From the NCBI RefSeq assembly GCF_963082655.1, contig NC_081553.1, positions 66,358,951 to 66,422,950 on the forward strand: a stretch of DNA of 64,000 nt, read 5' to 3'. Source of the stretch: Stomoxys calcitrans (taxonomy: Eukaryota; Arthropoda; Insecta; Diptera; Muscidae). The notes under the pieces were generated by a model that saw nothing but the letters and a program-made list of their open reading frames with translations, searched no databases and was not told the DNA's origin. Positions 32,201 through 43,035 of the stretch are shown one piece after another. A program made the position numbers and the translations under genes. The first letter of the stretch is position 1. Every line of letters starts with the position of its first letter.

Positions 32201-33838
32201 AAACAAGAAATTAGCTTTACAACATTTGTATACCGTTTGTAACACATCGAAATATTCGTCTAAGATCCCATAAAGTAAATATATTCTTGATCGTCTCGTC
32301 GTTCTGAATCGATCTAGCCATGTCCGACCGTCTGTCGAAATCACGATAGAAGTCGACTACGTAAAGCTAGCAGCTTGAAATTTTGCACAGATACTTTGCA
32401 TTGATGTAGGTCATTGGGAATTGCAAATGGGCTATATCGGTTCAGATTTGGACATAGCTTCCATGTAAACCAATCTCCCGATTTGATTTCTTGAGCTTTT
32501 GGGAGCCGCAATGTTTATCTCATTTAGCTAAAACTTTGTACATAGTGTTCTGTTATGACTTCCAACAACTGTGCTAAGTACGGTCCATATCGGTCAAGAA
32601 GCTGATATAGCTTCCATATAAACCGATCTCACGATTTGACTTCTTGAGACCTTACAAGCCGTAATTTTTGTCCGATCTAGCTGAAATTTTGCATATAGTG
32701 TTCCGTTATGACTTCTAACAATAGTGCCTAGTACGGTCAAAATCGGTCTATAACGTGATATAGCTCACATATAAACCGATTCTTGAGCCCATGGAAGACA
32801 CACTTTTTTCCGATTTGGCTGAAATTTCGCACATAGTGTTCTCTTATGACTTCCAACAACTGTGCTAAGTACGGTCCATATCAGTCAAGAACCTGATACA
32901 GCTCCCATATAAACCGATCTCCTAATTTGACTTCTTGAGTCCCCGGTAGCCGCAATTTTTGTCCGATTTGGCTGAAATTTTTCACTTGGCGTTCCTTTAT
33001 AACTTCCAACAAGTATGCCAAGTACCGTCTAAATCGGTCTGTAACCTGATATAGCTCTCATATAAACCGATCTCCCGATTTGACTTCTTGAGACATTACA
33101 AGCCGAATTTTTTGTTCAATCTAGCTGAAATGTCGTGTTCCGTTATGACTGCCTACAACAGTGCCTAGTGCGGTCCAAATTGGTCTTTAACCTGATATAG
33201 CTACCATACAAACCGATCTCCCGATTTTACTTTTTCAGCCAATGGAAGCCGCAATTTTTGTCCAATTTGGATGAAATTTCGCATGCGGTATTCTGTTATG
33301 AATTCCAACCACTTTGCCAATTTCGGTCCAAATCGGTATATAACCTGTCATAGCTCCCATATTAACCGGTCTCTTGATTATCCTTTTTCGGTTTCTAGAA
33401 GCTTTATTTTTTGCTAGTTTGACAGAACTTTGATATGTAAATGTTTATGCCCTTCAACTAATTTTTTGGTGGTGGGTTCGCAAGATTCGGCCCAGCTGAA
33501 CTTGGCACTCTTTTACTTGTTATCTTTTTCTTCTTTTGTCGGCCTGTGTAATTTGCTAATTATCATCCATAAGAGAATTTGCAAATATTAATTTTTTCTT
33601 TTTATTGTTTTTCTCTTTTTTTTTTTGAATATTTAACAGAGTGGGCAAAGTTATTTTAGCTACTAAACAACCGGTATCTGGAACTCTGTACAAGTTTGAT
33701 TGTGAGCTCATCGACAGCAATGAGGTGCCTAAAAAGTGCATGGTCAAGATTTGGTCTCAGCCATGGTTGGAAAATGGCATAGAAGTCACTGTGGATTGCG
33801 AGCAGTCAGAAACTCTGATCAGAAGTCATAGTGCCTAA
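29233..33838 (+). CDS. secreted cystatin D, all family motifs intact (three exons, 4.15 kb intron)
   Basis: Exons 29233-29304, 29369-29487 and 33640-33838. Introns are 64 bp (phase 0) and 4,152 bp (same phase as the intron in A-C). The product is 129 residues: signal peptide of about 19 (MNKVVLVVVLATVCVLSNA), Gly-Gly at residues 30-31 as the N-terminal glycine contact, QPVSG as the first inhibitory loop, a conserved Cys pair, and QPW in the second hairpin (IWSQPWLENG). It is the most classical family member here and the best candidate for an active papain-like protease inhibitor. I see no TATA box. AATAAA is at 33887. The second intron is stuffed with repeats (microsatellite, SINE, RT fragment, family-1 array), yet both splice sites are sound (aagtgagt, tttaacag). 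Confidence 0.9.
29740..30060 (+). repeat. GTCT/GTCC microsatellite region in intron 2 of gene D
   Basis: Interrupted tracts of GTCTGTC, GTCCGTC, TATCTATC and TGCCTGCC, typical of the inner edge of array-family elements, here expanded to about 300 bp. Open frames across it are made only of Asp/Arg/Gln repeats and are artefacts. Confidence 0.8.
30230..30525 (-). mobile_element. tRNA-headed SINE, near full length
   Basis: On the minus strand the head begins near 30525 with 'gtagcgcagaagttata', an A-box-like word. The B-box copy 'gggttcaaatcctgg' follows (complement of about 30466-30480), then the conserved body (complement of 'aatagtacctcacaaatgtc' and 'ggggcaaac'). Compare the copies at 38562-38870 and 49821-50130. 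Sits in intron 2 of cystatin D. The head is SINE-derived, not a working tRNA gene. Confidence 0.8.
31044..31960 (+). pseudogene. R1/Loa-like non-LTR reverse transcriptase, heavily decayed
   Basis: Shifting frames on the + strand give WVNTMLKGLILNAFLAEGS (about 31100-31155), a worn 'AFVAHAEDVCGRFLSTIRTF' region where the YADD motif should be (about 31225-31285) and SWGLRPRLQWLFAAVASPIL (about 31369-31425). Further on are 'LHVGCVA'-like and 'TPGEYFLVDRLEVF' (about 31720-31755) residues. The order fits an R1/Loa-type RT with the start of a C-terminal domain. The catalytic Asp pair is altered (Ala-Glu-Asp). It lies within intron 2 of cystatin D. Confidence 0.65.
32225..33515 (-). repeat. family-1 tandem array in intron 2 of gene D
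   Basis: About seven reverse-orientation units with 'ccatataaaccgatctcc' every 140-160 bp. The terminal TA/GTCY module is at about 32260-32340 and the GC-rich end motif 'ttcggcccagctgaa' is at about 33486. No coding content. Confidence 0.8.
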
Positions 33839-33989
33839 CTGAATTTTCTATGTATTTTTTATTAAAAATTATGAAGAATTACGAAAAATAAAAAAAAATT
33901 GCTTATACTAAACAATATTTTAATTTAATTTTTTATTTGTTGGAATATTTAGAAAAATAATTATTTTGTAATACCTAATGTAGTAGACG

Positions 33990-34620
33990 ACTTTTATTAT
34001 ACTGTGAAAGTTAGTGCATTTGTTTGTTACGCCCAGAAGGAAGGGAGCTAATACCAAATACAGATCGACTCAGAATCACTGTCTGATTCCGTTTAGCTAT
34101 GTCCGTCTGTCTGTCCGTCCATCCCTCTCTGTGTATGTCTGTTTTTTGTCCTAGAGAAAACGCCTATTGAAATTGGATATAGCTCCCATACATTGTAATT
34201 GCGGATTTTTCATATAGTCGGCGTTGACAAATTTTTTCACAGCTTCTGACTCTGTAATTGCATTCTTTCTTCTGTCAGTTATCAGCTGCTACTTTTAGCT
34301 TGCTTTAGAAAAAAAATGTAAAAAAAGTATATTTGATTAAAGTTCATTCTAAGTTTTATTAAAAATGAATTTTCTTTCTTTTAAAAAATCCGCAATTGCT
34401 TTTTGGGCAACCCAATATATGTTCATCCGATTTTGAACAATATTGCAATAATGTTAACCAAATAAGTTAACCGAATCACTCGAAACACCCTCCACCGAAG
34501 TCCATCCATGTCGGTTCAGTATTAGATTTAGCTCTGTATTTCCACTTACTTACACTATACCTTAGGTGTAGTGAATTATATAGTCGCCTCTTACCGACTT
34601 CTGTCTTTCCTTAACTGTTT
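33990..34620 (+). repeat. family-3 repeat element split by a mariner MITE
   Basis: It starts with an element end ('gtagacgacttttattatact', about 33983), then 'gtccgtctgtctgtccgtcc' (about 34100) and one unit. After the MITE it resumes to the end 'tatagtcgcctcttaccgac' (about 34578). Lies between gene D and the first visible exon of E. Confidence 0.7.
34193..34414 (+). mobile_element. mariner-derived MITE lacking its outer left end
   Basis: It begins within the terminal repeat ('ttgtaattgcggatttttca') and ends with an intact right end (ttttgggcaacccaa). The outermost left bases are gone, so it is probably immobile. Confidence 0.85.
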
Positions 34621-34731
34621 TTATATACACTATTGCTAACAATGTGCTCATTAATGTCTTAACACACCATAGGATTGGACAACTCGTGTATAACTATGCC
34701 ATTTATGAAATGTTAACAATTCTTCTTACAG

Positions 34732-37700
34732 ATGTCAGCGGAAGAAGCCAATGAAACTCTGGCTTATGTCCTCAGCAAATACGAAGGGGTAGAAAAGAAA
34801 ATCATTGGGGAGCCTATATCGTAAGTATTTTTTTATATTTTATCCAATCTCACTTGTAAGTTGTTCCGGTTGTCAACATCATTGTAAACGTTGCAAATAA
34901 TAAACATTTCTATACTCCAAACCACTACTGTGGTACAGGGTATTATAACTTAGTGGATTTGTTTGTAACATCCCGAAGCAAGAGAGATAGACTCATTGAT
35001 AAGTATGCCGTTCGACCCAGAATCACTTGGTGATTCGATTTAGCTATTTCTCCGTCTGTCTGTCCATGTTCATTTGTGTAAAATTTACAGGTCGCAATTT
35101 TCATGCGATTGTCTTCAAATTTGGCACATACATTTTTATACCCACCACCGTAGGATAGGGGGTATATTCATTTAGTCATGTACGTATGTCTGTCCGTCCG
35201 TCTGTTGTAATCACTCTACAGCCTTCAAAAATTGAAATATTGAGCTGAAGTTTGGCACAGATACGTCTTTTTGATGCACGCTGGTTGAATTATTGAACCG
35301 GCCAAATCGTGCCATATTTGGATATAGCTGCTATATAGACCGATCTGTCGATTTAGAGTCTTAAGCCCACTTTTTATCCGATTTTGCTGAAATTTGAAAC
35401 AGTGAGTTGTGTAAAGCTTCCCGACATCTGACCCAAACATGGTTCAGATCGGACTATATTTAGAAATAGCTACCATATAGACCGATCTCCCGATTATGGG
35501 TCTGAAGCTCATAAAAGCTTTATTTTGTAACCAATTTCGCTGAAATATGAACCAGTGGGTTATTTTAAGCCTACACTCTAAATATGGTTCCGATTGGACA
35601 ACATTTGGATATAGCTGCCATATAGTCCGACCTGCCGATTGTGGGTCTGAAGCCCATAAAAGCTTTATTTTTTAACTGATTTCGCAGAAATTTGGAACGG
35701 CGAGTAGTTTTACGCCTCCCAATATAGGACGCAAATATGGTTCAGATCGGACTATATGTAGACATAGCTGCCATATAGACCGATATCCCGATAAAGGGTC
35801 TGAAGCCCATAAAAGCTGTATTTTTTAACCGATTACGCTGAAATTTAAAACAGTGAGATGTCGCACTGCGGAACATCGTACGGACTCGCCTATAAAAGAG
35901 GTCCCTTATCGATGATAAACTCAACTTGAATCGTTTGAAAGTTTGACCCCACTCCATTCCTGGGCAAATTTTTACTCTCCTCCCAAATGTTTTTCTTTTG
36001 AGACTTTCTACTTTGGGTTTGTAAAGTATTTCGGGGGTGGTCACTTGGCCATCACAGTAATATAAGATTCGTGCTCTACTTTCAGAAACATTTCGTATGA
36101 GCCCATAATGTCATGATCGGTAAATAAGTTGTGTTTGAAGGTGGGGTAGACCCCAGGGTCTTTGTCCCGAAAATGAAAAAAAATTTCCTCAAATAGCTTT
36201 TATATAATAGGGAGGTATTTTGGGGTGAGGCGGCCCTCCAAACACATGGCTTTATATTGTCGTGATCGGTCCATATATCCATTTGGCGGATTTTAGGCTG
36301 TCCCAGCGGCACCCGTACCCAACAATAGAAACCATGATTTTTTTTGGTGATTGTTAGAGTGTAAAAAATTTCTAACTAATCGCATTACCAATCTCCGAGA
36401 TCTGGTATTTTTGAAATTAGGGTAATGAGAAGTTTTTTTTTTATGGGAGACATTTCGACTCAACTATGGATATAAAATCCGTGTCCACTCCCAAATCCCT
36501 TTACTTTGAACCCCATTTGTCATGGTAGGTAAGCATGAACCGTTTGGAACCGTGCCACTGGCACTTTGCCCTGAAAATAGATATCAAATTCGATCTTTAC
36601 TCCAAAATACCGTTGATTTGAGCTCCATATTGATATAGTAGGAAATAAAATTAAGTTTAAAGGTGATTTAGGGCGTACCCCCAAAATTGGATTTCAATTT
36701 GGTTTTCTACTCTCCAAAACCTTTCATTTGAGTCCCATATTGCCATAACGGGTCAATTAATCTATTTGACGTATTTTTAGGGGGAAAAGAGCCACCTTGA
36801 CTTGAACGCAAGTTTAAATGCCATATTTTTAATCTACTCCCAAATATCTTTCATTTGAATTCTATATAGCCATGGTCGGCTGATATGCCCATTTGGGGGT
36901 ATTTGGGGGTGAGGCGACCTCCCATTACCTGGACCTAATTTTTTATGCCATATTTGTAATCCACTGCCGGATACGTTTCATTTGAGTCTTATATTAACAG
37001 GAACGTCATATATTTTTGTTTAGAGGAGTTTTTGGGTCGGGGCGGCCTGCTGGGTACTTGGACCCAAAATTTAATGTGATTTTCATTTTCTAATCTCCAA
37101 TACCTTTCATTTGATACCCATGTTGTGCCCTTCAGTCCTCTTTTGGTTTTGGGTGGCGTTTTTGGTGTAAGAGGGTCAGCCATCATCCGATATCTAAAAA
37201 TTATAAAGCCTATGTTTCCTTTTTTTTGATGCTACGGAACAAACAAACAAACCGAGTTCCTTATAGTCATGATGGGTCATATGTCCATTTTGGGAGTTTT
37301 TGGGGGTTGGGGTGACCCCTACACTTCGATCTGATTTTGTATGCCAGATTCGTAATCTACTCACGAATACCTTTCATTTAAGCCCCATATTGATATGGAC
37401 GACCAATTTGTCTGTTTTTAGACATTTTGGGGTTAGGGAAACTTCCCGGGTACTTGGAGCCAAATTTTAATACCATATTCGTATTCTACTCTTCAATACC
37501 TTTCATTTGATATCCATATTGTCTTTATCGGTCCACTTGTGATTTTGGGTGGTATTTTTGAGGTAATGGGGAGGGTCCGCCCCCTTCCGATATCTACAAA
37601 TTATAAGGCATATTTCTTCTTCCTGATCATATTCGTAATCTACTCCCGGCTACCTTTCATTTGAGTCCCATATTGTCATGATCGTCAAATAAACCTATTT

Positions 37701-40102
37701 TATGGGGTTTTGGGGCTTTGACGGCCCCCCATGTACTTGGACCGAACTTTTATTGTGAAATGCGTACTGTCCTCTTGAATACCTTTCATTTGAATCCCAA
37801 ATATTGTCCGGATCACTTCAATTTTATTTTTGGGTAGTACTTTTGGGGTAAGGGGGAGGGACCGCCCCCTCCCAATATCAAAAAAATATATAGCCTATGT
37901 TTCCTTCCAGATCAAACTACATAATCTTTGAAAATTTCAAGGTAATCGGTTCAGCCTTTTTTGAGTCTATACGGAACAAACAAACAAACTGACAAACAAA
38001 CACAAATTCAATTTTATATATAAGATTTCGCTGAAATTTGAAACAATGGGTAGTTTTATGCCTCCCAACATAGGACCTAAATATGGTTCAGATCGGACTA
38101 TATTTAGATATAGCTGACATATAGACCGATCTGCCGATTAAAGGTCCGAAGCCCATAAAAGCTCTATTTATTACCCGATTTCGCTGAAATTTTAAACAGT
38201 GGGTAGTTTTAGGTCTTCCGACATCCGTCCCAAATATGGTTCTGATCGGACTATATTTAGATATAGCTGCCATACAGACCGACCTCCCGATAAAAGGTTT
38301 GAAGCCCGAAAAATCTTTATTTCTTAAACGATTTCGCTGAAATTTGAAACAGTGAGTAGTTTTACGACTTCCAAAATAGGACCCGGATCGGATTGTATTT
38401 AGATATAGCTGTCATATAGACCGATATGCCGATTAAGGGTCTGATGCTCATAAAAGCTTTATTTATTTCCCGATTTTGTTGAAATTTGAAATACAAAACT
38501 CACAGTGACTAATACTTATTAGACCACTCAATGTCCGTGCCGAATTTGGGTGCATTCAAATGAAAATTTTTCCATGAACATTCCACTAAGGAGCAGGGGC
38601 AAACATTTCACATATCAATGAGTGCAGTCCGATTCAAGTTTAAACCCAATGATAAGGGTCCTCCTTTTTATAGCCAAGTCCGAAAGGCGTGCCTCTGTGC
38701 GACACCTCTTTTGGAGAGAAGTTTTACATCGCATAGTACCTCACAAATGTTGCCAGCATTAGGAGGGGAAAATCACCGCTAAACATTTTTTTTGATGGTC
38801 TCGCCAGGATTCGAACTCAGGCGTTCAGCGTCAAGGCGGACATGCTAACCTCTGCGCTACGGTGGCCTCCTGTCTATTGGGTGCAAAAGTTGTCCAATTT
38901 TCACTGGATTGTGTCGAAAGGGGGTTTACATATATAAACCCGAGGTGGTGGGTATCCAAAGTTCGGCCAGGTGGAACTTAATGCCTTTCATCTTGTTTTG
39001 TTTTGGCGTATTGATTTCGCAAAAAATCGGTTCAGATTTGGATATATGTTCGTCTCATTTGGGCCAATATAGCAAAGAGGTGGCCATTTGCTAACAGATT
39101 CTATCGAAATTTGGCTGGAAGGATTTTCTCTTGACATTATTGGAGAATTTCATAGAAATTAGTTGTGATTTAGATATAGCTGCCACTGCAAGCGCATTTA
39201 TTAACCAATCTTGCCAAAATTTTGATCAATGTTTTCCTAGATAACTACCACATTGTTTATAGTATGGTCGCAATCGATTCAGATTTAGATACAGCTCCCA
39301 TATATATATTCGTCCGATTTTAGGTAATTTGCAATGATGTTGCCATTTATCAGCGGTAGTTATTAAAGTTTAAAAATATTTGCTCGAAATTTCATACGGA
39401 TTGTTAAATAACTCATCTGAAAACATCTGCCGAGATCCATCAAAATTGTTTCAGAATTAGATATAGCTCCCACTATGTATTTATAGGGTAGGTATAGGGT
39501 ATTTTATAGTCGGCACCGACCGTCTTTTGCCTTTCCCTACTTGTTTTATTTTATTTCCTACTTTTCATATAATTTTGTTTTAATTTTATTAATTACTTTT
39601 TCCTTAACTTCTTCCCTCTTTTGGTATTATTTTCCCCATTGTTCACACCCTGAAGGCCTCTGTAAATATACGATAATAAAGCATCCACATCCGCATCAAC
39701 TTTTTATCTTAACTCTTTTTTATTTAGACTGTATTTTCTCTTTCTCTTGCCAGCATTTACGGACTGCGTGTGTCACGCGGCGATGCCGAGGAAGAAATCA
39801 ACATTCACTTCAAGTACATTGACAATACACAGCATGACATTATTCAAAATTGTGTTTTCGCTCTCTACCGTCGAGAAAGTGAATGCGAACTCATCAGGAC
39901 GATTTGCAACACATTTCTACCGATTACACCTCGTCCACTGTTGGAACGCAGCGATTTGCGTATTTGCAATGATGGCAGTGATGTGCAACTGATTGAGAAA
40001 GAGGACATTGAGGAGGATACGGAAGAGAGCAGCACCATGACAACCACGGATGCTGAACAGGTAGTTGTTGATGCTGACGCTGATGGACAGCAAAAGCGTT
40101 AG
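34732..40102 (+). CDS. divergent cystatin-like gene E (two exons seen, 5' exon unknown, acidic tail)
   Basis: An exon at 34732-34820 (acceptor tcttcttacag, donor tcgtaagt) ends in phase 2. It joins in frame to 39754-40102 (acceptor tttctcttgccag, stop TAG) across a 4,933-bp repeat-filled intron. The first exon begins at phase 0 with ATG and reads 'MSAEEANETLAYVLSKYEGV', like the helix of cystatins. Exon phases equal those of D exon 2. The second exon gives strand-like 'INIHFKYIDN', 'CVFALYRRESECELIRTIC', and an acidic tail (EKEDIEEDTEES). The QxVxG position reads GDAEEE and no Pro-Trp is present, so inhibition is unlikely. It could start at this ATG (145 residues, no signal peptide) or use an upstream signal exon. 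The cystatin call rests on phase, position and weak similarity. Confidence 0.6.
34915..35852 (+). repeat. family-3 end followed by family-2 array (intron of gene E)
   Basis: 34915-35130 repeats the family-3 start (ccaaaccactactgtggtac and a GTCTGTCTGTCC tract). At about 35140 a family-2 start ('taggatagggggtatattca') follows, with units at about 35327, 35469, 35613 and 35768, 142-155 bp apart. No coding content. Confidence 0.75.
35853..35938 (+). mobile_element. SINE body fragment
   Basis: 'gatgtcgcactgcggaacat' and 'cggactcgcctataaaagag' match the middle of the SINE (compare the complement of 38625-38705). Head and tail are absent. Confidence 0.65.
35940..38030 (+). mobile_element. minisatellite-bearing repeat element, third copy
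   Basis: Same kind of body as 9385-11285: 'cctttcatttgagtcccata' about every 100-130 bp with C-run and G-run words. It ends in 'tttcaaggtaatcggttcag' and 'cacaaattcaattttatata' (about 37938-38022). It is inserted in family-2 sequence, which resumes at 38031 (ttcgctgaaatttgaaac), and may include two nested copies because the end-like words also occur near 37200-37250. No coding content. Confidence 0.7.
38031..38560 (+). repeat. family-2 array, continuation after insertion
   Basis: Three to four units with 'gatatagctgacatatagac'-type cores. It continues the array interrupted at about 35852. No coding content. Confidence 0.75.
38562..38870 (-). mobile_element. tRNA-headed SINE, full length (reference copy in this window)
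   Basis: Read on the minus strand from 38870: gaggccaccgtagcgcagag (A-box region), 'ttagcatgtccgcc', the B-box copy gagttcgaatcctgg (complement of about 38807-38821), then 'aaatgtttagcggtgatttt'. The body continues to 'ccccttagtggaatgttcat'-like bases near 38562. About 309 bp, with no poly-A tail recognised. It lies inside the long intron of gene E. Confidence 0.88.
38890..39540 (+). repeat. family-3 repeat fragment
   Basis: Three units with 'gatatagctcccactatgta'-type cores and the terminal hairpin 'agtcggcaccgaccgtct' (about 39508-39526), which leads directly into single-copy DNA before the last exon of gene E. Confidence 0.7.
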
Positions 40103-40589
40103 ACAATCAAATCGCATAAATGTGCAGTGATAAAGTGCTTCAACATCAACAGATGGGCTACAACGTGGAGTGACTGGCTGAATGGATGGTTGGATGTTGG
40201 TTCAACAGATTTCTCTGTCAAAGAAAATTTGTGATGAAGGACACTTTTATGTAACGTTTATTAAATTACAATAAGAATGAAAAATATAATAAAAAAGCAA
40301 TTATTTATGAAAATGCTGTAACTCACTAACAAGTAATGTCCATAATTCGAGGGGTTCATTAGAAAGTGACAAGAAAGTTTAAATTGGAATTTGGGTATTT
40401 GCTTGGTAAATTTCCGATAATTATCCAATGTTTGGCTATAAGCCAATTTCTACCCAAGGGCTGAGTAATAGTGTATTCATATGTTAGTAAGTGGTCTATA
40501 TTGCTAATTTCTTGAAAAAGTGTTTTTTTTTTATCTAATGAAATCCTGAAATGTCAAATAACAGTCTAGTCTCTGTGATAATGTTATCC
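40103..40589 (+). other. 3' flank of gene E, no further gene seen
   Basis: Single-copy-looking AT-rich sequence. A likely 3' untranslated region follows the stop at 40102, with AATA-rich words near 40260-40300. No protein-like frame. Confidence 0.4.
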
Positions 40590-40950
40590 TAATAGGATGA
40601 AATTTAGCAAGAAGTGTTTTGTTACGACTTCCAACACTCGAGCCAAGTATGGCTCAAGTACACAAAGTGCAAAAATTCAGCCAAATTGGATAAGAATTGC
40701 TCAAGTGGCTCAAGAAGTCAAATCGGGAGATCGGTTTATATGGGAGCTATATCCAAATTTGAACCGATATGGCCCATTTGCAATGTAGGTCATCAATATT
40801 AGGTATCTGTGCAAAATTTTAAGCGGCTAGCTTTACGCGTTCTACCGCTATCGTGATTTCGACTGACGGACGGACATGGCTATATCGACACAGAATGTCG
40901 AGATGATCAAGAATATATATACTTTATGGGGTCCTAGTTCTATAATCTTT
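40590..40950 (+). repeat. family-1 repeat fragment
   Basis: One and a half forward units and the terminal module (ctgacggacggacatggcta and aagaatatatatactttatg). The right end proper is missing. No coding content. Confidence 0.75.
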
Positions 40951-41896
40951 TCTGGAATGTACTTAACCCACCGCCTCATTACTCTTATGAATGGGTTTCC
41001 CCTTCTAACCGATTTCATATTCAAGACGCCATGAAAAACAAAAATTGGGATACGGTATTCTCAAATAAAAAAGAATTAAAACAATAACTTAAGTACCTAC
41101 TTTTGTTTTTTGACCTTTCAAATAATTAAGTTTTTCTGGCGCACCCTGTACTTATTAACCTTAAACCAAATGCTAATTAGAAATAATGTTTACTTACCTT
41201 AGATCATTACTGGTTGAAAATTCTAACTGTTGAAATTTACTGCATAACAGTACATACAAAATATTTCTCTCATTTACAACAACAGCTTCCTTCTGTTAGC
41301 AACCTGCAGTTTCAGGCAATTCTTCTGTGGAGTTAAGCTCCCTCTGTAATTTTAAAATTCTCCACACTCATCTATGTTATACACACACACGCACTAATTA
41401 ACATTGTTCTCTCACACTTATCACGTTTTCACCACTTTTCACTTGTCAAATTTTTATGCAAGTCCAACAACAACTAAGAAACGATTAATTGTTGAAATAA
41501 ACACATTTTGCCAACAAAAACGCACTTGGTTCAACTAAATTATGTTAAAAAACATCAAATTCACTACTTCACTTTATGATTTCAGACGTTGTTTAGGACT
41601 TCTAAGGCTTTTTCTTTAGCACTTCATAAAGACGACCGATCACTTTTACAACACGACACAAACTAAAGAAAAAACCAAAGCCCTGACAAAAACAATGTTT
41701 GCTAATTCGTGTATGGGGTGAGTAACAAGGAGATGAGACATTGTACATGAAAAAAAACAACAACACCACTACAGTAACAACAACAGTAACATAATGAGGG
41801 CAACTTAGGAAAATGTTAGAAAGAGCTCAAGGAAAGGTAAACAATTGGTAAGGTGAATTGTATATATAAATTTGTTTTATATAGGGTCAATGATTA

Positions 41897-42752
41897 AATA
41901 AAAACAAGTAAAAACGTGCTAAGTTCGGCCGGGCCGAATCTTATATACCCTCCACCATGGAGCGCATTTGTCAAGTTCTATTCCCGACATCTCTTCTTAG
42001 GCAAAAAAAGATATAAGAAAAGATTTGCTCTGCTATTAGAGCGATATAAAGATATGATCCGGTTTAGACCACAATTAAATTATATGTTGGAGACCTGTAT
42101 AGAATGTCAGCCAATTCGAGTAAGAATTGCGCCCTTTGGGGGCTCAAGAAGTAAAGTTGTTGGATATCATAACAAAACACGTCGTGCAAAATTTCATCCC
42201 AATCGGATAAGAATTGCGCACTAGAGGCTCAAGAAGTCAAGACCCAAGATCGGTTTATATGGCAGCTATATCAGGTTATGGACCGATTTGAACCATACTT
42301 GGCACAGTTGTTGGATATAATAACGAAACACGTCGTGCAAAATTTCATCCCAATCGGATAAGAATTGCGCACACTAGAGGCTCAAGAAGTCAAGACCCAA
42401 GATCGGTTTATATGGCAGCTATATCAAAACATGGACCGATATGGCCCATTTACAATACCAACTGACCTACACTAATAAGAAGTATTTGTGCAAAATTTCA
42501 AGCGGCTAGCTTTACTCCTTCGGAAGTTAGCGTGCTTTCGACAGACAGACTGACGGACGGACGGACGGACGGACGGACGGACGGACGGACGGACGGACAG
42601 ACGGACGGACATGGCTAGATCGACATAAAATGTCGCGACGATCAAGAATATATATACTTTATGGGGTTTTAGACGAATATTTCGAGTAGTTACAAACAGA
42701 ATGACGAAATTAGTATACCCCCCATCTTATGGTGGAGGGTATAAAAAATACT
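41897..42752 (+). mobile_element. complete family-1 element inserted in the inverted repeat
   Basis: Bounded by comparison with the uninterrupted right arm (near 48125-48160). From the left: TTCGGCCGGGCCGAA (about 41925-41939), TATACCCTCCACCAT (about 41944-41958), about three units, a GACG microsatellite (42543-42610), aagaatatatatacttta, and ATGGTGGAGGGTATA (about 42729-42743). The end words are perfect inverted repeats of 15 bp. No coding content. Confidence 0.85.
42541..42610 (+). repeat. (GACG)n microsatellite
   Basis: More than a dozen near-perfect GACG repeats inside the family-1 terminal module, the longest tract of this kind in the window. Shorter tracts occupy the same place in other copies. 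Confidence 0.95.
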
Positions 42753-43035
42753 AAGGAGCCGTTTGTTTGCCGAATTTCTTTTAACAGGAGCAAATATTAA
42801 TAATTGATTAAAAAAGTTAGGTTTACATATCTAGTTGATATTTGGTGAACATTGTACAAAATTTTACTTATTTCATAACCTGTGGTAGGCATATGAAAAT
42901 GATTTTGTGTTTGCTTGTGTGCTTGAATATTTGCTACGTTAAACTTAAAATTGGATAAACAGATTTTCTGTAAACTTTTAGAGAATGAAAACTGTTTTCC
43001 TAATGCAAATGGTATAAATTGGTCTCCCTTATGTA

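Larger units (their letters stand above)
41180..42975 (+). repeat. large inverted repeat, left arm
   Basis: This arm matches the reverse complement of 47885-48848 with substitutions and small indels. Markers: gtttgctaattcgtg (about 41698) pairs with cacgaattagcaaac (about 48286). 'aagacgaccgatcacttttac' pairs with gtaaaagtgatcggtcgtct. 'gccgaatttcttttaacagg' (about 42777) pairs with 'aaaagaagtttggc' (about 48098). The arm is interrupted by a family-1 element (about 41897-42752) that the other arm lacks. The function of the arm sequence is unknown. Confidence 0.85.
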
